The notes: generated by a model not told the origin, from the sequence alone. DNA of 6,910 nt from Planctomycetota bacterium (GCA_026386995.1 JAPLMO010000293.1:1-6910), one strand, 5' to 3'; counted from the first letter of the stretch, positions 1 to 6,772 are shown. Numbers and translations are program-made.

Positions 1-57
1 CCAAGAAGCGGACATTTCTACTGGGTCTGGACCGGACATTACTACTGGGTCACGACA
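1..57. mobile_element. Terminus of an insertion sequence (IS21-like), rest lies left of the window
   Basis: The first bases contain two near-identical 18-bp units in tandem followed by CACGACA. Read from the outside inward (right to left, complementary strand) the end would be TGTCGTGACCCAGTAG and so on, containing the CAGTAGAAATGTCC-type unit. Multiple short terminal repeats next to each end are a known property of IS21-family elements. No transposase coding sequence is visible here, so the family is inferred from the terminal repeats alone. The exact end is uncertain: CACGACA occurs at 51-57 and again at 66-72, so the element could stop at either copy. Confidence 0.5.
9..50. repeat. Two tandem 18-bp repeats with 24-bp period
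   Basis: Copy 1 is at 9-26 and copy 2 at 33-50. Both read CGGACATT-n-CTACTGGGT and differ at one of 18 positions (T versus A at the ninth base). Six bases separate them. In an IS terminus such repeats are probable transposase-binding sites. Confidence 0.75.
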
Positions 58-73
58 CTGGAGCACACGACAA

Positions 74-102
74 TTGACGTGAGCGCCGCCAGACTGTATG
101 CT
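74..102 (+). promoter_or_regulatory. Candidate sigma-70 promoter just outside the IS end
   Basis: TTGACG (74-79) is separated by 17 bases from TATGCT (97-102). The -35 matches consensus at 5 of 6 positions and the -10 at 4 of 6. Transcription would start near 109 and give a leader of about 225 bases ahead of the dehydratase gene at 334. It sits immediately beside the mobile-element terminus, so it may be native or may have been brought near the gene by the insertion. Confidence 0.4.
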
Positions 103-333
103 TCTGTGGTCGCTATGCTACTGCCGAAGCGATGGGCAGCCTTGCGGCAGGGGGGCTCAGGGTCGCCTGATGGGGTACGTCATTGGGTCAAGGACCACCC
201 CCGCGAAAACCGATTTAGAGGGTACAGATCGCTGTGCCAGGTGTTTCGTACTGAGTGCTCGCTTGACCGCGGTGGGGGACATGGCGTCTCGCGGCCGGGC
301 GGGATTCAGGCCAAGGAGGGCACGTAAATAACT
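103..333 (+). other. Non-coding leader upstream of the dehydratase gene
   Basis: About 230 bases hold no convincing gene. Two short overlapping open frames (79-327 and 98-331) lack homology-like motifs, have no good ribosome site and show no third-position G/C preference. I recognise no riboswitch class. Near the 3' end, AAGGAGGG (313-320) lies 13 bases before the ATG at 334 and is the likely, slightly distant, ribosome binding site. The stretch may be an untranslated leader or what remains of sequence disrupted by the adjacent insertion. Confidence 0.5.
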
Positions 334-2373
334 ATGGCCGGCACGCAGGCTACTGTGCGGCAGCCGAGTCTCTACGCGCCCATTCTACGCCATGCCTACA
401 TCGCCGGCGTTCATTTGCTGCTGTTCGCCTTCTCCCTCTGGGTGGCGTACGGACTTCGCTACGAGTTCCGCATTCCTCCGGCGGCTCTGCCGATCCCGGA
501 CCAGGAGTACATCCTTCCGGACCAGGTGGGCGTTCCGTCCTCGGTGTGGGGTACGTTCTACGGACTCCTGATCTTCGTCCTTCTCGTGAAGTTGCTGGTC
601 TTCGGGTACTTCCGCCTTTACGCCGGGTGGTGGCAGTACGTCAGCGTCCAGGACCTCGTGGAGACGTTCAAGGCCAGCCACATCTCGACGGCCATCATCC
701 TCGGCGCGGTCTACGTCTGCCGGGCGCTCTACGCTTACAAAGCGGTGGGAGTGCGGCTGGCGGTGCCCGACACGGTCTTGATCATCGACTGGGCCGCCAC
801 GATTGCGCTGGCGGGGGGCATGAGGTTCCTCGTGCGCATCATCCGAGAAGGGTCTCGCCCGGTGAGCCCCGCGGGCCTGACGCGGGTCCTGATCGTCGGC
901 GCCGGCGACGTCGGCGAGGGTGTGCTGCGCGAACTCTTCAGGTCGCCCGTCGAGCGGTATGACGTGGTGGGGTTCGTGGACGACGATCCGAAGAAGCGCG
1001 GCATGCGGATCCACGGCGTGCCGGTGCTGGGAAGCGTTGCGGACCTGGCCGCCGTGGCCGACCGCCAGAACGCCCAGGAAGTCGTCATTGCCTTGCCGCA
1101 GCCCACGCGCGAAGACCTGCGCCGTATCATTGAGGTCTGCAAGGGCCGGAAAATGACCTTCCGGATCGTGCCCGGTGTGGCGGACCTCATTGACGGACGC
1201 CTCGACGTCACCCGCCTGCGCGAAGTCGACATCAACGACCTTCTGGGCCGCGAGCCCATTACGCTCGACGTGGAGGGCATCGGCCACCTCCTGACCGACA
1301 AGGTGGTCCTTGTGACGGGGGCCGGCGGCTCCATCGGCTCGGAACTCTGCCGCCAGATCGCCAACTTCCGGCCCCGGCGGCTCCTCCTGCTGGAGCAGGC
1401 CGAGAACAACCTCTTTTACATCGACCGGGAACTGCGCGCAGCGCACCCCGAACTCGCCGTGACTCCGGTGATCGCGGACGTCGGCGACAGGGCCCGCCTT
1501 GATAACGTTTTCCGAAGTTATACGCCGGCCATCGTCTATCATGCCGCCGCCCACAAGCACGTGCCGATGATGGAACTGAATCCCGGCGAGGCGATCAAGA
1601 ACAACATCTTCGGCACCAAGAACGTCTCCGACATGGCGGGCAAGTACGGCGCCGAGGCGTTCGTCCTTATTTCCACAGACAAGGCTGTCAACCCGACCAG
1701 CGTCATGGGGTGCACGAAGCGCATCGCCGAGATGTACTGCCAGTCGCTCTCGCTGGTTCCCGCCTGCGCGAAAACCAAGTACATCATCGTGCGGTTCGGC
1801 AACGTCCTGGGATCGTCGGGCAGCGTCGTGCCGGTCTTCCGCGAGCAGATCGCGCGCGGCGGGCCGGTCACCGTGACCCACCCCGAGATGCGGCGTTACT
1901 TCATGACGATTCCCGAGGCCACGCAACTCGTCATTCAGGCGAGCGTCATCGGCAAGGGCGGCCAGACCATGCTCCTGGACATGGGGACGCCCGTCAAGAT
2001 CGTCGACCTGGCGCGCGACATGATCACGCTGTCGGGGTTCCGGCCGGATATCGACATCAAGATCGAGTTTCAGGGCGTCCGCCCGGGCGAGAAACTCTTC
2101 GAGGAACTCCGCACGACCGCCGAAGACGTTCTGCCGACGCACCACCGGAAGATTTTCGTGTGGCAGAGCCGCCAGTGCACCATGGACGAAATCCAGGGGG
2201 CGCTGAACCGCCTGGAGGCGGCGGACAACAACCACTCCTTGCCGGAGGTCCAGAGCGTCCTGCAAAGCGTCGTGCCGGAATTCGACCCGCGGCCGGCCTC
2301 GCCGCCTCCCGTTCGGCCGCAGCCTGCCGCCGATGCGGGGGGCGTTCAGGCCGAGCCTTCGCCGGCGATTTAA
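334..2373 (+). CDS. Membrane-anchored nucleotide-sugar 4,6-dehydratase (WbpM/CapD/FlaA1-type polysaccharide biosynthesis protein)
   Basis: The 679-residue product has the full-length architecture of the WbpM/CapD family. It begins with about four hydrophobic segments (roughly 21-41, 74-95, 116-134, 146-165), then a first Rossmann-like CoA-binding domain with GAGDVGEG at 189-196, then the catalytic short-chain dehydrogenase domain with TGAGGSIG at 328-335 and AAAHKHVP at 404-411. The active-site stretch has S447, T448, D449, K450, then M458 and K462. The usual Tyr-x3-Lys is thus Met-x3-Lys, as described for WbpM (Ser-Met-Lys triad). GEKLFEEL (585-592) is a family signature. Family members convert UDP-GlcNAc to a 4-keto-6-deoxy intermediate for amino-sugar residues of O-antigen, capsule or exopolysaccharide, at the cytoplasmic face of the inner membrane. 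A proline-rich tail (651-679) is extra. An in-frame stop at 325-327 makes ATG 334 the first possible ATG start. The exact substrate is inferred. Confidence 0.93.
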   Translation: MAGTQATVRQPSLYAPILRHAYIAGVHLLLFAFSLWVAYGLRYEFRIPPAALPIPDQEYILPDQVGVPSSVWGTFYGLLIFVLLVKLLVFGYFRLYAGWWQYVSVQDLVETFKASHISTAIILGAVYVCRALYAYKAVGVRLAVPDTVLIIDWAATIALAGGMRFLVRIIREGSRPVSPAGLTRVLIVGAGDVGEGVLRELFRSPVERYDVVGFVDDDPKKRGMRIHGVPVLGSVADLAAVADRQNAQEVVIALPQPTREDLRRIIEVCKGRKMTFRIVPGVADLIDGRLDVTRLREVDINDLLGREPITLDVEGIGHLLTDKVVLVTGAGGSIGSELCRQIANFRPRRLLLLEQAENNLFYIDRELRAAHPELAVTPVIADVGDRARLDNVFRSYTPAIVYHAAAHKHVPMMELNPGEAIKNNIFGTKNVSDMAGKYGAEAFVLISTDKAVNPTSVMGCTKRIAEMYCQSLSLVPACAKTKYIIVRFGNVLGSSGSVVPVFREQIARGGPVTVTHPEMRRYFMTIPEATQLVIQASVIGKGGQTMLLDMGTPVKIVDLARDMITLSGFRPDIDIKIEFQGVRPGEKLFEELRTTAEDVLPTHHRKIFVWQSRQCTMDEIQGALNRLEAADNNHSLPEVQSVLQSVVPEFDPRPASPPPVRPQPAADAGGVQAEPSPAI

Positions 2374-2415
2374 GCGCCCCACGAGTAACGCAGTAACCGG
2401 TCTCCCTTCTTTCGC

Positions 2416-2445
2416 TTGGCACTCCTTTCGGCCGGGCCTTATAAT
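2416..2445 (+). promoter_or_regulatory. Strong sigma-70-like promoter for the UXS-galE pair
   Basis: TTGGCA (2416-2421, 5 of 6 consensus) is spaced 18 bases from a perfect TATAAT (2440-2445) in the 116-base gap between the dehydratase and decarboxylase genes. The -10 box sits in the loop of an inverted repeat: CGGGC at 2433-2437 and GCCCG at 2446-2450. Transcription would start near 2452, giving a leader of about 38 bases. The two downstream genes can therefore be expressed independently of the gene at 334. Confidence 0.65.
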
Positions 2446-2489
2446 GCCCGTTCCACGTTTGGTGTCGCTCGCGGGCCAAGGGCCGAGAC

Positions 2490-3419
<930 letters not shown>

Positions 3420-3425
3420 CCACGA

Positions 3426-4406
3426 ATGAACGTCTTCGTTACCGGAGGGGCCGGGTACATCGGAAGCCACGTCGTGCGGCTGCTCATGGAGGCGGGCCAC
3501 CGCGTTCGCGTCTACGACAACCTGTCGGAAGGGCACGCCGCGGCGGTTCCCGCCGAGGCGTTTTTCCGCGGCGACCTCATGGATGAGACGCGCCTGGCCT
3601 CTGGGCTGGCGGGCGGCTGGGATTGCGTTATGCACTTTGCCGCCAGTTGCGCCGTCGGCGAGAGCATGGAGAACCCCGAGAAGTATTACGCCAACAACGT
3701 CGTGGCGAGCCTGCGCCTTGCGTCCGCGATGCGCAAGGCCGGCGTCGGCCGCATCGTCTTCTCGTCCAGTGCCGCCACGTATGGCAACCCCGTCGAGGTG
3801 CCGATCCCCGAGGACCACCCGACCGCCCCCATCAACGCCTACGGCCAGACGAAGTTGGACTTCGAGGTGACCCTGCGGTACTACGCCTCGGCGTACGGCC
3901 TCGGCTATGCGGCCCTCAGGTACTTCAACGCCGCCGGCGCCGCGCCCGACGCCCGCATCGGCGAGGACCACAAGCCCGAGACGCATCTTGTGCCGGTCGT
4001 GCTCCAGGCGGCCCTCGGGCAGCGCGAGGCCGTCTCGGTCTTCGGCACGGATTACCCGACGCCCGACGGCACGTGCATCCGCGATTACATCCACGTTTAC
4101 GACCTGGCCCAGGCGCACATCCTGGCGATGCAGGCGATCCGGCCGGCCAAGGGCCTGACGTTCAACCTGGGCAACGGCGCCGGGTACTCGGTCCGCGAGG
4201 TGATAGAGACGGCCCGCCGCGTGACGGGCCACGCGATTCCGGTCAAGGAAGGTCCCCGGCGCACGGGCGACCCGCCGTCGCTCGTGGCCTCCAGCGATCG
4301 CATCATCCGCGACCTGGGCTGGAAGCCAAAGTTCCCGGCGATCGAGACGATTATCGAGACCGCCTGGCGCTGGCACAAGTCGCACCCCAACGGTTACGGC
4401 GATTGA
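3426..4406 (+). CDS. galE: UDP-glucose 4-epimerase
   Basis: The 326-residue product matches GalE in length and order of motifs. The enzyme interconverts UDP-glucose and UDP-galactose in the cytosol using tightly bound NAD. Visible are GGAGYIG (7-13) with D31, HFAA (70-73), SSSAATYG (113-120) with S115 aligned to the catalytic Ser/Thr, Y139-x3-K143, RYFNAAGA (165-172), PDGTCIRDYIHV (213-224) and NLGNGAGYSV (247-256). At the position equivalent to E. coli Tyr299, which limits the pocket to Glc/Gal, this protein has L286 in the DPPSLVASS stretch. That is common in bacterial GalE and leaves activity on N-acetylated sugars open. GAGGAG (3411-3416), inside the last codons of the preceding gene, lies nine bases before ATG 3426. 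With only 6 bases between the genes, the two are very probably co-transcribed and may be translationally coupled. Confidence 0.95.
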   Translation: MNVFVTGGAGYIGSHVVRLLMEAGHRVRVYDNLSEGHAAAVPAEAFFRGDLMDETRLASGLAGGWDCVMHFAASCAVGESMENPEKYYANNVVASLRLASAMRKAGVGRIVFSSSAATYGNPVEVPIPEDHPTAPINAYGQTKLDFEVTLRYYASAYGLGYAALRYFNAAGAAPDARIGEDHKPETHLVPVVLQAALGQREAVSVFGTDYPTPDGTCIRDYIHVYDLAQAHILAMQAIRPAKGLTFNLGNGAGYSVREVIETARRVTGHAIPVKEGPRRTGDPPSLVASSDRIIRDLGWKPKFPAIETIIETAWRWHKSHPNGYGD

Positions 4407-4418
4407 TGCTCTTCGAGT

Positions 4419-4454
4419 CCGCGGCGGAAGCCGCGGGGTATCCCCCTTCGGGGC
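4419..4454 (+). terminator. Two GC-rich hairpins after galE, possible transcription end
   Basis: The first hairpin has a perfect 7-bp stem CCGCGGC (4419-4425) / GCCGCGG (4430-4436) with a GGAA tetraloop of the GNRA type. The second is CCC (4444-4446) / GGG (4451-4453) closed by a TTCG tetraloop. They begin 13 bases after the galE stop. No uridine tract follows directly, so a classical intrinsic terminator is not clear. They could instead protect the 3' end or cause pausing. Confidence 0.4.
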
Positions 4455-4484
4455 AAGCAGTTGCAATTTACAGAAGATTTGACC

Positions 4485-4512
4485 TTGACTTAGCCGAAGT
4501 TCATGTCATAAT
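4485..4512 (+). promoter_or_regulatory. Extended -10 promoter of the XRE-ImmA/PIN operon
   Basis: TTGACT (4485-4490, 5 of 6 consensus) is spaced 16 bases from CATAAT (4507-4512, 5 of 6). TG at 4504-4505 gives the extended -10 form TGTCATAAT. Transcription would begin near 4519, about 36 bases before the ATG at 4555. An overlapping TTGACC at 4479-4484 is a poorer -35 because the spacing would be 22. The surrounding 70 bases are clearly more A/T-rich than the flanking genes. Confidence 0.6.
4486..4503. promoter_or_regulatory. Candidate operator: imperfect inverted repeat within the promoter spacer
   Basis: ACTT (4488-4491) and AAGT (4497-4500) flank the 5-base centre AGCCG. With a one-base gap the match extends to TGACTT (4486-4491) against AAGTTCA (4497-4503). 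It lies between the -35 and -10 boxes, where an XRE-type regulator could block polymerase. The repeat is short and may be chance; the link to the HTH protein encoded just downstream is inferred. Confidence 0.25.
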
Positions 4513-4554
4513 AGTTCTACCTTCCAGAAAAGGCCAGTGCCGAGGAGGTTTGCC

Positions 4555-5676
4555 ATGATGACGCTCGGCGAGAGGCTCCGATACGCAAGAAATCGTGCAA
4601 GCCTGACACTCGCCCAAGTTGCGCAACGGACGGACATAGGGGAGTCCTCGCTGTCGGAGTTTGAACACTCCAAGCGAGAGCCGAGCCTTAGTCAGTTGCA
4701 GATGCTGGCCAAGGCCTATAGCCGTTCCATAGCGTTCTTCCTCTCCGAAGGCGAGCTTCCACGGGAAGTGGTATTGTGGCGCGAGCGGCCGCTCGAGGCC
4801 GCCGGGGAGATCGAGGCCCAGTTCCTGAGGCTCTGCGAACAGTACCACAACCTTGAGATGTGGTGCGAGCAGCGCACGGCAGTCCGTTTGCCTCAAGCGG
4901 AAGGCGATGTGGAGGGGTTCGGGTACGCGCGGGCCGAAGTGCTGGCAAAGCGGGTCCGCGATGAACTGCAACTCGGGGACCGGCCCGGCCAGGTGCTGTT
5001 GCGGGTTCTGGAGGAGGTCTGCGGGATCAAGGTATTCCACCTGGCCTTTGAGCCCACGGGCACGGCTGCCTCGACGATGAGCGAGACGTTCGGCGCTGCC
5101 ATCCTCTTGAATTCAGCCAGTGTGCGGTGGCGCCGCAACTTCGACGCGGCTCACGAGTTGTTTCACCTGCTCACCTGGGGTATCTTCCGACCGGCGAATG
5201 CTCCTGACTCTCCGGGCATCGAAGCGCCCAAACCAGAGGAGAAACTGGCACAGTGCTTCGCGGGCAGCCTCCTGATGCCAACTGACGCTGTTCGCATTGC
5301 GATAGAAAGTCGCATGAAGAAAGACAGGATTGCCGTCGAAGCGTTGTATGACGTGGCCAGGGAATTCGACGTCTCGTTTGATGCGTTGCTTTGGCGGGTG
5401 CATTTCGTTTTTGGCCGTGGCCCGGAAGATGCGGACAAGACCAAGCGTGCCATCGAGCGGGCTAAGGCTTATGCTCCGCTCTTCGAGGATCGCGACAGGG
5501 GGGTGACAGGGACCTATCCCGGCAGGTACCATGCGTTGGCCGTAAAGGCCCTGCGCCGCGGCGAGATTTCCATCGGCCGGTTCGCGGAGTACCTGGGCAT
5601 TGGCCGTCAGGAGGCCATGACGTATATTCAGCAGGAGATCGCCGACGATGAAGAAGTTCAAGTTACTCCTGCTTGA
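4555..5676 (+). CDS. XRE-family HTH fused to ImmA/IrrE-type zinc metallopeptidase; likely antitoxin/regulator
   Basis: Numbered from ATG 4555, the product has 373 residues. Residues 5-65 form an XRE/Cro-type helix-turn-helix (LTLAQVAQRTDIGESSLSEF). Residues ~140-290 carry an ImmA/IrrE (COG2856) peptidase with HELFH at 200-204 and a downstream PEEKLAQCFAGSLLMP (227-242). Its Glu (E229, or E228) is the expected third Zn ligand. Known separate ImmA and IrrE proteins cleave XRE-type repressors; here the repressor domain and protease are one chain, so self- or partner-cleavage is possible. Residues ~326-358 (RRGEISIGRFAEYLGIG at 334-350) look like the helical core of small UPF0175-type antitoxins. 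GAGGAGG at 4542-4548 sits six bases before ATG 4555 and nine before ATG 4558, which argues against the in-frame GTG at 4537. The gene overlaps the PIN gene by 29 bases. Codon use is less G/C-rich than in galE, suggesting horizontal acquisition. Confidence 0.88.
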   Translation: MMTLGERLRYARNRASLTLAQVAQRTDIGESSLSEFEHSKREPSLSQLQMLAKAYSRSIAFFLSEGELPREVVLWRERPLEAAGEIEAQFLRLCEQYHNLEMWCEQRTAVRLPQAEGDVEGFGYARAEVLAKRVRDELQLGDRPGQVLLRVLEEVCGIKVFHLAFEPTGTAASTMSETFGAAILLNSASVRWRRNFDAAHELFHLLTWGIFRPANAPDSPGIEAPKPEEKLAQCFAGSLLMPTDAVRIAIESRMKKDRIAVEALYDVAREFDVSFDALLWRVHFVFGRGPEDADKTKRAIERAKAYAPLFEDRDRGVTGTYPGRYHALAVKALRRGEISIGRFAEYLGIGRQEAMTYIQQEIADDEEVQVTPA

Positions 5677-6190
5677 TGCCAATGTGGTCATTGAATTGTT
5701 CCGGCTTGGCATCTGGGACGACGTGGTTGAGCGGTGCGATGTTCACCTGGCCCGCACTGTTGCCGAGGATGAAGCCCATTTCTTTGAGGACGACGACAAG
5801 CAGAGACACGACTTCGATTTGCAACCATACATCAAAGCTAACAAGATTACAGTATTTGATGTGACGGTCAGCGAGGCGACCGTGTTCCGGGACCGGTTCG
5901 ACCCGGTTTACTTCGAGAAACTCGACCCTGGCGAGACGGAATCGCTGGTCCATTTGCTTGGGCTTGCGGGCGAATGCCGGATTTGCTCGGCCGACAAGAT
6001 CGTCTACCGCATCATCGGCGGCCTCGACCGTAGCGAGCAAGGTGTGTCGCTTGAGGAGATCCTTCAGAAAACCGGCCTTGGTCGCAGTCTTCGTGCCCAG
6101 TTCACAAAGGATTTCCGCGTCAAATGGACCCGGAAAGGCTTCGAGGAACACATGCGCGGTCTTGGCTTGAAGCCGCCGAAAAATACGTGA
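5648..6190 (+). CDS. PIN-domain nuclease, probable toxin partner of the XRE-ImmA/IrrE protein
   Basis: The 180-residue product starts with the PIN hallmark LLLDANVVIEL (7-17; D10, N12). It continues with acidic residues at E40/E42, the LDPGETESL motif (92-100; E96, E98) and CSADK (113-117; D116), the usual order of metal-binding residues in PIN ribonucleases such as VapC. The family cleaves RNA in the cytosol with Mg/Mn. The last ~50 residues (ending in a basic Lys/Arg-rich stretch) extend past a minimal PIN domain. The ATG at 5648 lies inside the upstream gene with AGGAG (5633-5637) ten bases before it, so translation is likely coupled. XRE-ImmA/IrrE proteins are known to pair with PIN-like DUF4411 proteins. 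This sequence does not show the DUF4411 N-terminal pattern as I know it, so it may be a different PIN branch. Toxin function is inferred from domain and context. Confidence 0.82.
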   Translation: MKKFKLLLLDANVVIELFRLGIWDDVVERCDVHLARTVAEDEAHFFEDDDKQRHDFDLQPYIKANKITVFDVTVSEATVFRDRFDPVYFEKLDPGETESLVHLLGLAGECRICSADKIVYRIIGGLDRSEQGVSLEEILQKTGLGRSLRAQFTKDFRVKWTRKGFEEHMRGLGLKPPKNT

Positions 6191-6223
6191 AGGTAGCATC
6201 TTCGTTCCGGTGGAGGCGCCGCC

Positions 6224-6637
6224 ATGACGCACGCACTTTTCAAGAAACTGCAACCTCGCATCAAGGTCTGGATCGAGGTAAGCGGCCGGCCGGCGTTCGG
6301 CGACGGCAAACTCCGCTGGCTGGAGCAGATTGAGCAGGCCGGCTCTCTCCGCGCCGCCGCACAGGCGCTGGCGATGAGTTACCGCGGTCTCTGGGGCCGC
6401 CTGCGTGCGGCCGAAGAGCGCCTGGGCTTCCGCCTGATCATCCGTCAGACCGGCGGCGCGGGGGGCGGCGGCGTGCAGTTGACCGATGACGGCCGCGCCC
6501 TGGTGGCCCTCTACCGCCGCTTCCGCGAGGGCCTCGACGAACTGGTGGCCGCGCGGTTCCGGGACCACCTCGCCCCCCGGCGGGCGGGAAAGACGCGCCG
6601 CCCCCGGGCCTCCAAGCCTCGCAAGCCCCGCAAGTAA
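6224..6637 (+). CDS. ModE N-terminal-domain-like winged-HTH transcriptional regulator (single domain)
   Basis: The 137-residue protein matches the DNA-binding domain of ModE, a LysR-type winged HTH. The match runs over KVWIEVSGRPAFGDGKL (14-30), LEQIEQAGSLRAAAQALAMS (33-52), the following recognition-helix region (53-70) and the wing QTGGAGGGGVQLTDDGRALV (75-94). Full-length ModE binds molybdate through C-terminal molbindin domains and represses modABC. Those domains are absent here, as in many stand-alone ModE-like proteins, and no molybdate transport genes are in view. The C-terminus (~115-137) is instead a Lys/Arg/Pro/Ala tail ending KPRKPRK. TGGAGG at 6211-6216 is seven bases before the ATG. 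The gene starts 33 bases after the PIN gene on the same strand and could be read through from it, but its codon use is again strongly G/C-rich, so it may not belong to that cassette. Its target is unknown. Confidence 0.85.
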   Translation: MTHALFKKLQPRIKVWIEVSGRPAFGDGKLRWLEQIEQAGSLRAAAQALAMSYRGLWGRLRAAEERLGFRLIIRQTGGAGGGGVQLTDDGRALVALYRRFREGLDELVAARFRDHLAPRRAGKTRRPRASKPRKPRK

Positions 6638-6658
6638 CGCGTAGTGCGTCAGTTACGA

Positions 6659-6742
6659 GGGTGGCATGGTCACGCTGTTGCGTGACCATGTTTTCGTCCG
6701 TCGGCAGGTGCATGGTCACGCAACAGCGTGACCATGCCACCC
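6659..6742. repeat. REP/BIME-like element: perfect 32-bp inverted repeat of two hairpins
   Basis: The left arm (6659-6690) and right arm (6711-6742) are exact reverse complements over 32 bases, separated by a 20-base spacer. Each arm is itself a palindrome: CATGGTCACGC (6665-6675) / GCGTGACCATG (6680-6690) with a TGTT loop on the left, and the same stem at 6711-6721 / 6726-6736 with an AACA loop on the right. The outer GGGTGG / CCACCC closes the pair. This head-to-head arrangement of two REP-type hairpins is that of a BIME. It may fold as one long stem or two short ones. No RAYT transposase gene is in the window. Confidence 0.85.
6665..6694 (+). terminator. Left REP hairpin plus TTTT, possible terminator of the regulator gene
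   Basis: The 11-bp stem CATGGTCACGC / GCGTGACCATG with a 4-base loop is followed directly by TTTT (6691-6694), 28 bases after the stop at 6637. Stem strength and position fit an intrinsic terminator, although the T-run is short. The hairpin is also part of the larger repeat, so this role would be secondary. Confidence 0.4.
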
Positions 6743-6772
6743 CACTAAGACCGGCGCCAACCAGTAACGCCC

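Noticed and set aside
263..300. Second promoter starting at TTGACC (263-268) in the leader
   Set aside because: No acceptable -10 box is found 15-19 bases downstream; the sequence there is G/C-rich.
79..331. Two short overlapping + strand frames (82 and 77 codons) upstream of the dehydratase
   Set aside because: No ribosome site, no codon bias and no recognisable motif; the region is better read as leader sequence.
4537..4554. GTG at 4537 as start of the XRE-ImmA/IrrE protein
   Set aside because: The strong GAGGAGG at 4542-4548 lies downstream of this GTG and at ideal distance from the ATGs at 4555 and 4558.
5663..6568. 301-codon open frame on the - strand
   Set aside because: Antisense across both the PIN gene and the ModE-like gene, which carry clear motifs in the forward frames.
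6634..6656. GTAAC/GTTAC hairpin overlapping the stop of the ModE-like gene as a terminator
   Set aside because: The stem is only 5 bp with a 13-base loop and no T-run follows; the REP hairpin just downstream is a far better candidate.
6659..6742. CRISPR array
   Set aside because: The repeats are two inverted copies, not direct repeats with regular unique spacers, and no cas genes are present.
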